A stretch of DNA of 10,911 nucleotides, taken from Quisquiliibacterium sp. Lineage in GTDB: Bacteria > Pseudomonadota > Gammaproteobacteria > Burkholderiales > Burkholderiaceae_E. The stretch is from contig JAURMJ010000415.1 of assembly GCA_030830765.1 (NCBI GenBank), positions 1 to 10,911 of the forward strand, in the 5' to 3' direction. The notes beneath the pieces are model-generated. The model saw nothing but the letters and a program-made list of their open reading frames with translations, was not told where the DNA came from and searched no databases. Of this stretch, positions 1-6,755 are shown one piece after another. Positions within the stretch are counted from its first letter, which is position 1. Each line of letters opens with the position of its first letter. A program made the translations under genes and the position numbers.

Positions 1-573
1 GGCGCACTGCGCAACAAGATTGGTCACTCGGAGTTCGGTCGCAAGGCCGGTCTGCTGGAAAATGACTGGCGTCCGCTGTGGGTCGTCGACTTCCCGATGT
101 TCGACTACGACGAAGACGACGCGCGCTGGGTGGCCTGTCATCATCCGTTCACTTCGCCCAAGGACGGTCACGAAGACTACCTGCAGACCGATCCGGGCCG
201 ATGTCTGGCCAAGGCCTACGACCTGGTGCTCAATGGCTGGGAGATCGGCGGTGGCTCAGTTCGTATTCATCGTGAGGAAGTTCAGAGCAAGGTATTTCGC
301 GCCCTGAAGATCGGTCCCGAGGAGGCTCAGGCCAAGTTTGGCTTCCTGCTCGATGCGCTGCAGTACGGTGCACCGCCACACGGGGGCATTGCTTTTGGCC
401 TGGATCGTATCGTCACGATGATGACCGGTGCGGAATCCATTCGTGACGTGATCGCGTTCCCGAAGACACAGCGCGCGCAGTGCCTGCTGACGCAGGCACC
501 GTCGCAGGTCGACGACAAGCAGTTGCGCGAGCTGCATATCCGGTTGCGTCAAACGGAAACCGCCAAGGCCTGA
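1..573 (+). CDS. aspS: Aspartate--tRNA ligase (AspRS), 3' part of gene
   Basis: This is the C-terminal 190 codons of a class II aspartyl-tRNA synthetase, which charges tRNA-Asp in the cytoplasm; the start lies upstream of the window. The reading frame is open from base 1 to the TGA at 571-573. Bacterial AspRS landmarks appear in order: [10 protein letters not shown] near the left edge, [13 protein letters not shown], a GGGSVRIH segment of the catalytic domain, [18 protein letters not shown], and class II motif 3 as GIAFGLDRI (about 385-411, with the ATP-contacting Arg at 406-408). [21 protein letters not shown] and the terminal LRELHIRLR follow the form I associate with betaproteobacterial AspRS. 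One small difference is Cys in ACHHPF, where Met is common. The next gene is nudB, 120 bases downstream. Identification is very secure; the discriminating or non-discriminating type cannot be judged from this part. Confidence 0.97.
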   Translation, partial: GALRNKIGHSEFGRKAGLLENDWRPLWVVDFPMFDYDEDDARWVACHHPFTSPKDGHEDYLQTDPGRCLAKAYDLVLNGWEIGGGSVRIHREEVQSKVFRALKIGPEEAQAKFGFLLDALQYGAPPHGGIAFGLDRIVTMMTGAESIRDVIAFPKTQRAQCLLTQAPSQVDDKQLRELHIRLRQTETAKA

Positions 574-682
574 GCAAACCGGCGCATGTCGTGCGTTGCT
601 CCACAGAGGCGGGCAACGTGCGGACCGCGAGTGGCAAACTGATCAGCCGTCTTCAGCGCGGCTCGCGGCAAACTGCCTTGAT

Positions 683-687
683 GGAGG
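683..687 (+). promoter_or_regulatory. Ribosome binding site deciding the nudB GTG start
   Basis: GGAGG lies six bases before the GTG at 694. No ATG in that frame lies between this site and the first conserved residues of NudB, so the Shine-Dalgarno sequence supports a GTG start. Confidence 0.75.
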
Positions 688-693
688 ACTCGC

Positions 694-1143
694 GTGGGCA
701 ACAAGATTCCCGAATCGGTTCTGGTGATCATTCACACGCCCGATCTTCAGGTGTTGCTGCTCGAGCGTGCAGACCATCCTGGCTTCTGGCAGTCAGTGAC
801 GGGCAGCAAAGACCGTATCGATGAGGCCCTGGAAGAAACCTGTCGCCGCGAGGTGCTCGAGGAAACCGGGATCGATGCTGGGCTGTATCCGCTGACCGAC
901 TGGAAGCATACGAACCGATACGAGATCTACCCGCATTGGCGTCACCGTTATCCTGAAGGGGTGACCCACAACACCGAATACGTTTTCGGGCTCCTCGTCC
1001 CCGAGCCGGTGCCGGTTCGGCTTGCACCCCGTGAACACCTTGCTTACGCCTGGCTCGGTTGGCGAGAGGCAGCGGACCGCTGTTTTTCCTGGTCGAATGT
1101 CGAGGCGATCCGTGAGCTTCCCGGTCGCGCCGCAGGCATCTGA
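694..1143 (+). CDS. nudB: Dihydroneopterin triphosphate diphosphatase (Nudix hydrolase NudB)
   Basis: This 149-residue Nudix hydrolase is close in length to the 150 residues of E. coli NudB. The family removes pyrophosphate from 7,8-dihydroneopterin triphosphate, an early step of folate synthesis in the cytoplasm. NudB-specific stretches are visible: DHPGFWQSVTGS (residues 27-38), HWRHRYPEGVTHNTE, EHLAYAWL and FSWSNVEAI. The Nudix box runs from G37 to I60 with R52, E53, E56 and E57 in place for metal binding. The first loop is GX6E (G37 to E44), one residue longer than the textbook GX5E. The gene starts with GTG behind a strong GGAGG. It lies after aspS, and its TGA overlaps the ATG of the next gene by one base (TGATG), which suggests translational coupling. 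The only real doubt is substrate, since Nudix specificity is inferred from similarity to NudB. Confidence 0.92.
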   Translation: MGNKIPESVLVIIHTPDLQVLLLERADHPGFWQSVTGSKDRIDEALEETCRREVLEETGIDAGLYPLTDWKHTNRYEIYPHWRHRYPEGVTHNTEYVFGLLVPEPVPVRLAPREHLAYAWLGWREAADRCFSWSNVEAIRELPGRAAGI

Positions 1144-2066
1144 TGATCGAATGTGAGCGTTCTGACATTGCCTCCAGGTCGGCCCCTGAGGATCCGATCA
1201 AGCTGCGAGTCGCAACCTACAACATTCACAAAGGCGTTGTGCGCGACTTATTCGGTCTGCGGCGTGTGTCCCGAATCCACGAGTTGCGTGCGCGATTGCA
1301 TGAGTTGCAGGCCGATCTGGTGTTTCTGCAGGAGGTGCAAGGGCAGAACGAGCGGCATGCAAGCCATTTCGAGCACTGGCCCATCGAACCGCAGGAGCAG
1401 TTCCTGGCCCGCTTGCCCGGTCTGAAGGCAAGCTTTGAGGCTGCCTACGGGCGAAATGCCAACTACCTGCACGGGCACCATGGCAATGCCTTGTTATCGC
1501 GCTTTCCGATCCTTGGTCTTGAAAATCGTGACGTGTCCGATCACGCCCTTGAAAAGCGCGGCATCCTGCATTGCCAGGTCCGACTGGGCGAACAGATCGT
1601 CCATTGTTTCGTCATTCATTTTGGACTGCTGGCACGTAGTCGTCATCGACAGCTGCAGGTGCTGATCAACTGGGTTCAGCGCGAGTTGCCGGCGCAGGCC
1701 CCGTTGATCATTGCCGGTGATTTCAACGACTGGCGCAATCAGTTGTCAGGCCCGTTGTGCGAAGGACTGCTGGTGCGCGAGGTATTCGATGTCGCGCGCT
1801 CGGGTCGTCGCGTGTCAGAACGGGTTGCCCATTTCGTTCGAGATCGTCTTCGCATTTCGGGCGAGCAGGAGCAGGTCGTCAAGTGGCGCTCGCCCCGTCG
1901 GGTACGCACCGCAAGAACCTACCCGGCACTTGTGCCCTGGCTGCGCATGGATCGTATCTATACGCGCGGTTTCCAGATCAGTGACGCAAAGGTGCTGCAA
2001 GGACCGCAATGGGCGCATTTGTCCGATCACAGTCCGCTGGTGGCGGATCTGGTGCTGCGGTGCTGA
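1143..2066 (+). CDS. Endonuclease/exonuclease/phosphatase (EEP) family protein, YbhP-like
   Basis: This 307-residue protein has the EEP fold shared by DNase I, exonuclease III and sphingomyelinases, which cleave phosphodiester or phosphomonoester bonds using Mg. Catalytic elements are complete: N27 in ATYNIHKG, E64 in LQEVQ, H159 in VIHFGL, D193 and N195 in GDFND, and the terminal S294-D295-H296 in LSDHSPL. The first 20 residues look unconserved. The ATG overlaps the nudB stop by one base; no good Shine-Dalgarno is visible, so translation may depend on termination of nudB. It is followed by clsB. In E. coli the EEP gene ybhP likewise sits directly before clsB (ybhO), so a role in phospholipid metabolism is a reasonable inference, but the substrate is not established by sequence. 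No signal peptide is apparent. Confidence 0.9.
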   Translation: MIECERSDIASRSAPEDPIKLRVATYNIHKGVVRDLFGLRRVSRIHELRARLHELQADLVFLQEVQGQNERHASHFEHWPIEPQEQFLARLPGLKASFEAAYGRNANYLHGHHGNALLSRFPILGLENRDVSDHALEKRGILHCQVRLGEQIVHCFVIHFGLLARSRHRQLQVLINWVQRELPAQAPLIIAGDFNDWRNQLSGPLCEGLLVREVFDVARSGRRVSERVAHFVRDRLRISGEQEQVVKWRSPRRVRTARTYPALVPWLRMDRIYTRGFQISDAKVLQGPQWAHLSDHSPLVADLVLRC

Positions 2067-2082
2067 TGCGTTTGAGCTGATC

Positions 2083-3324
2083 ATGCGACGGCTTGCTGCG
2101 CGTGCCTGGTACGACAGTCTTGCGCCACGAGAGTTGGGCGGACATGAGCTGCAGTTGCTGCAAGGTGGGGGCGAATACTTTCCGGCGCTGACTGACTGCA
2201 TTGCGCAGGCGCGCGAGGCGGTCTTCCTGGAAACCTACATCTTTCATGACGACGAGTCGGGCCGACGGGTAGCAGACGCGTTGCTGCAGGCCGCACAGCG
2301 CGGCGTGCGGGTGCATGTCGTGGTGGATGGATTCGGGACACCGAGACTGGAGGGCGGCCTTGGCAGACTGCGCAGCACTGCGGGCATCCATGTGCAGGTG
2401 TTTCGACCAGTAACGGCAAGGTTTGCGTTTGATCGTGCACGGCTGCGTCGCATGCATCGAAAGCTGGCTGTGATTGATGGCCAGACCGCCTTTGTCGGCG
2501 GGATCAACATCCTGGATGATCTGCAGGATCCAAACCATGGTCGTCTGTCTGAACCACGGCTCGATTTTGCGGTCCGGGTGCGCGGGCCCCTCGTTGCCAA
2601 TGTCCATCTGGCAATGCAGCGTTTGTGGTGGGAGCTGTCTGTCGTGAACCAGCCTGTACGGACGCTGCTCAATGCCCGCAAAGACTGGCAACGGATGGTC
2701 AAACCATTGCTCGAGCAACTGGTCAGTGACGTGACGCCGACGGGGCAGTCCCGCGCCTCACTGGTGTTCCGTGACAATTTCCGATTCAGGCGTGCAATCG
2801 AGCGCGAGTATCTGCGTGCAATCGGCCGCGCACGCCGCGAGGTGCTGATTGCGAATTCGTATTTCGTCCCGGGTCGACGGCTGCGGCGCGCATTGCTCGC
2901 GGCCTCGGCTCGTGGCGTCAGAGTGCGTCTGCTGCTGCAGGGGCGCGCAGAGTACCTGCTGCCCCGTTATGCCGAACAGGCGATGTATGACGAGATGCTG
3001 ATCGGTGGCGTTCAGATCGTTGAATATCAGCGCAGCTTCTTGCATGCGAAGGTCGCGGTGATCGATGATCGTGCAACCGTTGGTTCATCAAATCTTGATC
3101 CGTTCTCGCTGCTGCTCGCCCGCGAGGCCAATCTGTTTGTCGACGATGCAAAATTCGCTGCACAATTGCGCGAACAGCTTGAAGATGCGATCAATCAGGG
3201 TGGGCGAAAAATCGAGTTGCATCGTCATCGCCAGCGATCATTGCTGGTCCGGATGCTGAACAGCGTCGCGTATGGGGTCCTGAGGATCGGTGTTGCGATC
3301 AGCGGGGCTGCTGGGCGCTATTGA
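2083..3324 (+). CDS. clsB: Cardiolipin synthase B (phospholipase D family)
   Basis: This phospholipase D-superfamily protein makes cardiolipin; ClsB-type enzymes are peripheral to the inner membrane. From the ATG at 2083 the product is 413 residues, the length of E. coli ClsB. Two HKD motifs are intact: H125-K127-D132 in HRKLAVID followed by FVGGINILDD, and H321-K323-D328 in HAKVAVID followed by GSSNLDPFSLLLAREANL. Other ClsB-like text includes YFPALTDCIAQAREAVFLET and YIFHDD near the N-terminus. There is no N-terminal membrane helix pair of the ClsA kind, which favours ClsB. The frame is open upstream into the EEP gene, but that extension overlaps a well-supported gene in another frame and carries no conserved text. 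The ATG lies 16 bases after the EEP stop, with only a weak GAG as Shine-Dalgarno, suggesting one transcript with nudB and the EEP gene. Confidence 0.92.
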   Translation: MRRLAARAWYDSLAPRELGGHELQLLQGGGEYFPALTDCIAQAREAVFLETYIFHDDESGRRVADALLQAAQRGVRVHVVVDGFGTPRLEGGLGRLRSTAGIHVQVFRPVTARFAFDRARLRRMHRKLAVIDGQTAFVGGINILDDLQDPNHGRLSEPRLDFAVRVRGPLVANVHLAMQRLWWELSVVNQPVRTLLNARKDWQRMVKPLLEQLVSDVTPTGQSRASLVFRDNFRFRRAIEREYLRAIGRARREVLIANSYFVPGRRLRRALLAASARGVRVRLLLQGRAEYLLPRYAEQAMYDEMLIGGVQIVEYQRSFLHAKVAVIDDRATVGSSNLDPFSLLLAREANLFVDDAKFAAQLREQLEDAINQGGRKIELHRHRQRSLLVRMLNSVAYGVLRIGVAISGAAGRY

Positions 3325-3370
3325 CCCTTGCTTGAAAGCTGATCGCAGAACACTTACCAGGCCATTCAAA

Positions 3371-4504
3371 ATGACAGCGCTCTCAGAACTGGACACCCCG
3401 GCCGCATTGATCGATCTTGGCCGGATGCAACGCAACATTGCACGGATGCAAAAACGCATGAATGACCTCGGTGTGCGTTTCCGTCCGCATGTGAAGACTT
3501 CGAAGAGTCTGCCCGTTGTCCAGGCACAGATGGATGCTGGCGCGGCCGGCATCACGGTCTCGACACTGAAGGAGGCCGAGCAATTTTTTGCGCAAGGCAT
3601 GACCGACATTCTGTATGCAGTGTGTGTGTCACCGTCCAAACTCGATGCTGTGCTGGCGCTGCGGCGTCAGGGGGCCGATCTGAAGATCATCACCGACAGT
3701 GTGCAGGGTGCGCAGGCAATCGCCGAGTTCGGTCGCAGACACGACGAAGTCTTTGAGGTCTGGATCGAGATCGATGTGGATGGCCATCGCTCCGGGATCG
3801 AGCCCACTGATGAGGTATTGCTGCAGGTTGGGCGGGCCTTGCACGACGGTGGCATGAAGCTCGGTGGCGTCATGACGCATGCCGGCGCCAGTTACGACTG
3901 CCAGAGCGAGACGCAGCTCGTTGCTATGGCCGAGCAGGAACGCAGTCGATGTGTGCAGGCCGCACAGCGATTGCGCGAGGCGGGCTTGCCTTGTCCGGTG
4001 GTCAGTGTTGGCTCCACGCCGACGGCACTCTCAGCGCAAATGCTGCAGGGTGTGACCGAAGTGCGTGCCGGGGTCTATGTGTTCTTCGATCTGGTCATGC
4101 ACAACGTGGGCGTCTGCACGCTCGATGAAATCGCCCTTGGTGTGCTCACGACCGTGATCGGACACCAACAGAACAAGGGCTGGGCAATTGTCGATGCGGG
4201 TTGGATGGCAATGAGCCGCGATCGCGGGACGCAGGGGCGTCCTAAGGACTATGGTTATGGCCAGGTTTGTACTGAAGACGGGCAGCCGCTGACTGGATAC
4301 CAGATGACTGGCGCCAACCAGGAGCACGGTATTGTTGCGCTTGCTGCCGGGGTCGATGCCCAGATCGCGACACGTTTTCCGGTCGGTTCCAGGCTTTTGA
4401 TTTTGCCCAATCATGCGTGTGCGACGGCAGCTCAACATCCTGGCTACAAGGTATTGGACAAGCAGGGTCGGATTGAGGATTGGCCGCGGTTTTACGGGTG
4501 GTGA
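3371..4504 (+). CDS. DSD1-family PLP-dependent enzyme (D-threonine aldolase / D-serine dehydratase-like)
   Basis: This 377-residue protein belongs to the fold-type III PLP family of bacterial D-threonine aldolases and eukaryotic DSD1 D-serine dehydratases: an alanine-racemase-like barrel first, then a C-terminal beta domain. It begins with DTPAALIDLGRMQRNI, followed by RFRPHVKTSKS where K42 is the expected PLP Schiff-base lysine. VSVGSTPTA probably helps bind the phosphate. The C-terminal NHACAT carries H348 and C350, matching the metal site of this family. Known members cleave D-threonine or 3-hydroxy-D-amino acids to glycine plus an aldehyde, or deaminate D-serine; sequence alone does not decide which. 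The chosen ATG at 3371 is the first one just before the conserved DTP text; ATG upstream at 3290 would overlap clsB. Only four bases separate its stop from the next start, so the two are probably co-translated. Confidence 0.88.
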   Translation: MTALSELDTPAALIDLGRMQRNIARMQKRMNDLGVRFRPHVKTSKSLPVVQAQMDAGAAGITVSTLKEAEQFFAQGMTDILYAVCVSPSKLDAVLALRRQGADLKIITDSVQGAQAIAEFGRRHDEVFEVWIEIDVDGHRSGIEPTDEVLLQVGRALHDGGMKLGGVMTHAGASYDCQSETQLVAMAEQERSRCVQAAQRLREAGLPCPVVSVGSTPTALSAQMLQGVTEVRAGVYVFFDLVMHNVGVCTLDEIALGVLTTVIGHQQNKGWAIVDAGWMAMSRDRGTQGRPKDYGYGQVCTEDGQPLTGYQMTGANQEHGIVALAAGVDAQIATRFPVGSRLLILPNHACATAAQHPGYKVLDKQGRIEDWPRFYGW

Positions 4505-4508
4505 CTCG

Positions 4509-5489
4509 ATGAATATCGCACTGAAGTTTCTGATGCATTGCGCTTGGGGACTGTTCTACGCCGCTATGCTGCCAGCGGCTCACGCTCAGCAGAAAGTAAT
4601 GCAGATCGAGGATTCCCGGGAGCTGGCCATGTCCGTGGTGATTGCTGATGTGCACATGCATGCCGTGGACAGATCGGTCGAATTTCACAAGGCACAGATG
4701 GATCGAAATCGTGTGCAATGGGGTGGAGGGGTCGGTCCGGCTGGCCGTAACGCGGATGCAGCCGCACTGCGGACTGCCCTGGGCTCAAGGTATTTTTACG
4801 CTCTGGGTCAGGAGGCTTTCTCTGCAGTCTTCGGTTCTGCGGGTGAGCCAGGGCTGATTGACCCTGAGCATCCAGCTTTCGTGGCGCTGTTTGCGACCGC
4901 CGATGAGATGCTCAGAACGCGGCAGGCCTACGGGTTTGGCGAGCTGCACATCGACAATTCGAGAACTTATTCAAGTCCGCAATTTGCGCGCAAGGTGCCT
5001 TTCGATAATCCGGTGGTTCGCCGCATCTACGAGATCGCCAATCGCCACGGGGCGGTGATTCAGTTTCATATGGAAGCGGATGAGCAGGAGATTGCCGAGC
5101 TGAAAAGGTACCTGCTCGAGTTCCCGAATTCCAAAACACTGCTCTCCCATGGATTGGGCTATTCACGTCAGCCTTTGCTGCGACGACTACTGAGTGAACA
5201 CCCGAATCTCTACCTTGAATTGTCTCGCAAGGGAGCCGTACTGAACCATAAGGTTGCCGGCCAGGCATTCACGGCTGAGGATGGACCGAAGCATTTCTGG
5301 CTCAAGACCATCGAGCAGTTTCCCGATCGATTCATGATTGGCAGCGATTCGCACTATCCAGACGAAGAAAAATACGATGAGGTGATGCGCGAGTTCCGCA
5401 CCGGGTTGTTTCCATACCTGCAGCCCGCGACGCTGAGGAAAGTGGCCCATGAGAACGCGGTGCGTGTCTTCGGCTTGCAGGGGCAGTAA
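4509..5489 (+). CDS. Exported amidohydrolase-family protein (amidohydrolase_2-like)
   Basis: This 326-residue metal-dependent hydrolase begins with a Sec-type signal peptide: a short N-region with K6, a hydrophobic core to about residue 22, then AHA before Q27 as a plausible cleavage site, so the mature enzyme would be periplasmic. The TIM-barrel metal ligands of the amidohydrolase superfamily can be followed: H49 and H51 in ADVHMHAVD, H187 in IQFHMEAD, H214 in LLSHGLGY and D280 in MIGSDSHY. The C-terminal KVAHENAVRVFGL is the usual helix of amidohydrolase_2 proteins (hydrolases, lactonases and non-oxidative decarboxylases). E145 in FGELHID is also typical. The ATG at 4509 is preferred because it opens the signal peptide; an in-frame extension back to 4413 lies inside the previous gene. 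The substrate is unknown. Its four-base spacing from the PLP-enzyme gene suggests related jobs. Confidence 0.86.
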   Translation: MNIALKFLMHCAWGLFYAAMLPAAHAQQKVMQIEDSRELAMSVVIADVHMHAVDRSVEFHKAQMDRNRVQWGGGVGPAGRNADAAALRTALGSRYFYALGQEAFSAVFGSAGEPGLIDPEHPAFVALFATADEMLRTRQAYGFGELHIDNSRTYSSPQFARKVPFDNPVVRRIYEIANRHGAVIQFHMEADEQEIAELKRYLLEFPNSKTLLSHGLGYSRQPLLRRLLSEHPNLYLELSRKGAVLNHKVAGQAFTAEDGPKHFWLKTIEQFPDRFMIGSDSHYPDEEKYDEVMREFRTGLFPYLQPATLRKVAHENAVRVFGLQGQ

Positions 5490-5590
5490 GGACGTGGGCA
5501 ACTGCGAAACAACGGGCAGGCACTCCGAGTGTTTTGGGGTCGTGCGCAGTGCGATGCCAGTCCATCGGTTGGAAGATTCGATGCTTTTAT

Positions 5591-5597
5591 GAGGGGG
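5591..5597 (+). promoter_or_regulatory. Ribosome binding site deciding the alkB-like start
   Basis: GAGGGGG lies eight bases before the ATG at 5606. It favours that start over an in-frame ATG at 5534, whose extra residues show no AlkB similarity. Confidence 0.7.
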
Positions 5598-5605
5598 AAA
5601 CGGTC

Positions 5606-6631
5606 ATGCTGACTCTGTTCAAAGCCTTTGGCCTGTTCTTTTCGCTCAGTCCGGCAGTCGGACTGTGGGTTGGTATACCCGCCTTGGGGCTGTTGCTCGG
5701 CGCGGGATTGATCCCACTGCTCGAATGGTTTGTGGGCAGGCCGGGCCGGGGTGTGTTTGGGCAATGGAGTGCGGATGACCAGCCGGGACGCTGGGGCGCT
5801 CATTGGCCGCGCCTGATCGCCGTGCTGGTGCTGGTTCAGGCGCCTGTGGTGATGTTTTTGGCCGCTGATTCGCTGACTGTTGTGCAACTGCTCCTGCTTG
5901 GTGCTTCGCTCGGGTTCGTCGCCGGGGGGACCGGGATCGTGTTGGGCCATGAGCTGGGACATCGGCGCAGCCGGATTGATCGGGTGCTGTCGCTCGCCTT
6001 GCTGACCCAGGTCGCCTACGGTCACTATCAGTTGGAGCATAACCGGGGGCATCATCGGCGGGCCGCAACGTTCGAAGACCCGGCCTCAGCCCGGGTCGAT
6101 GAAGACTTGCCCGGTTTTTTTCTTCGCTACTTCCCGGGCGTCTGGCAGGGGGCCTGTTCCCTTGCGCGCCAGGAATTGCGCTCAAGCGGTGGAACGATGC
6201 GGCCGCAGGGCCTGTTGGCCGTGTTTGTCGTCTATGCCGTGCTGTTGACTCTTTTGGCTGGCGGCGCGGCTCTGCTGCTGATGCTGATGCAGGCGCTGGT
6301 TGCCCAGTATCTGGTGGGCACGGTCGACTACATTGAGCACTGGGGACTGCGCCGTGCCCGTACCGACGGTCGCGATGAACGAATCGGCGCTGCCCATGTC
6401 TGGGATTGCCCTAATCGGGTCTCCGAACTGCTGCTGTTCAATTTGCCGCGTCACAGTCATCACCATCTGAATCCGTCCGATGATGCTGATCATCTGCTCA
6501 GAATGCCGGCGTCACCGCAGATGCCGACTGGATACGCCGGGATGGTCCTGCTGGCGTCAGTACCGCCGTTGTTCCGGAAAGTGATGCTTGCCCGTCTGCC
6601 CGGATCCGGGCTTCAAAAGGCGGGACAGTGA
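5606..6631 (+). CDS. AlkB-type alkane 1-monooxygenase-like membrane di-iron hydroxylase
   Basis: This 341-residue integral membrane protein belongs to the AlkB branch of the fatty-acid desaturase/hydroxylase superfamily, which uses O2 and a non-heme di-iron centre to hydroxylate terminal methyl groups in the inner membrane. All histidine clusters are present: H115-E-L-G-H119; EHNRGHH at 144-150; RHSHHH at 282-287; and DYIEHWGL at 241-248, the counterpart of the AlkB signature NYxEHYG(L/M). EDPASAR (157-163) and SPQMPTGYAGM near the end are also AlkB-like. Hydrophobic helices lie at about 8-40, 68-87, 89-113 and 202-238. It is shorter than classical AlkB (about 400 residues), and Tyr of HYG is Trp. 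No rubredoxin or rubredoxin reductase, the usual electron donors, is nearby. The substrate may be an alkane, a branched or cyclic hydrocarbon, or (XylM-like) an aromatic side chain. Family assignment is strong; substrate is open. Confidence 0.86.
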   Translation: MLTLFKAFGLFFSLSPAVGLWVGIPALGLLLGAGLIPLLEWFVGRPGRGVFGQWSADDQPGRWGAHWPRLIAVLVLVQAPVVMFLAADSLTVVQLLLLGASLGFVAGGTGIVLGHELGHRRSRIDRVLSLALLTQVAYGHYQLEHNRGHHRRAATFEDPASARVDEDLPGFFLRYFPGVWQGACSLARQELRSSGGTMRPQGLLAVFVVYAVLLTLLAGGAALLLMLMQALVAQYLVGTVDYIEHWGLRRARTDGRDERIGAAHVWDCPNRVSELLLFNLPRHSHHHLNPSDDADHLLRMPASPQMPTGYAGMVLLASVPPLFRKVMLARLPGSGLQKAGQ

Positions 6632-6690
6632 TTTCATGGTGGCTGATCGTACCGTGCTCTGCGCAGTGACCCCGTATCCTGTGCCCGACT

Positions 6691-6708
6691 CTGGCGTTGA
6701 GCCGCCAG
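6691..6708 (+). other. Small inverted repeat in the alkB-SDR gap
   Basis: CTGGCG (6691-6696) and CGCCAG (6703-6708) form a six-base-pair stem with a six-base loop, extendable by one G-T pair. There is no T-run after it, so it is not a clear intrinsic terminator. It could be an RNA processing or stability hairpin, or chance. Confidence 0.3.
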
Positions 6709-6743
6709 GCTGCCTGTAAAAATGATGATTCAGACTGTGGAAT

Positions 6744-6749
6744 AAAGGA
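6744..6749 (+). promoter_or_regulatory. Ribosome binding site deciding the first SDR start
   Basis: AAAGGA directly abuts an ATG at 6750 but lies six bases before a second in-frame ATG at 6756. Normal spacing therefore favours 6756. Confidence 0.65.
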
Positions 6750-6755
6750 ATGACG

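Noticed and set aside
586..642. 18-codon ORF between aspS and nudB
   Set aside because: No Shine-Dalgarno and no conserved features.
1711..2082. Upstream extension of the clsB frame
   Set aside because: It overlaps the catalytic end of the EEP gene in another frame, and ClsB from ATG 2083 already has full family length (413 residues).
1978..2718. 246-residue open frame on the minus strand opposite clsB
   Set aside because: It lies across the EEP gene end and the first HKD motif of clsB; no recognisable protein features, so a shadow frame.
4413..4508. Upstream extension of the amidohydrolase frame
   Set aside because: It would bury the clear signal peptide and overlaps the C-terminal metal-site region of the PLP-enzyme gene.
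5554..5592. 12-codon ORF before the alkB-like gene
   Set aside because: No ribosome binding site, and it ends at the Shine-Dalgarno of the next gene; treated as chance.
5354..6055. 233-residue minus-strand frame across the amidohydrolase end and the alkB-like gene
   Set aside because: Gln/Pro/Arg-rich composition typical of antisense translation, opposite conserved histidine motifs.
6636..6719. 27-codon ORF in the gap between the alkB-like gene and the first SDR
   Set aside because: No good Shine-Dalgarno and no recognisable peptide; such lengths arise by chance.
6697..6726. Possible promoter (TTGAGC, 18-base spacer, AATGAT) before the first SDR
   Set aside because: Only four of six matches in each hexamer, and the -35 overlaps a hairpin loop; too weak to annotate.
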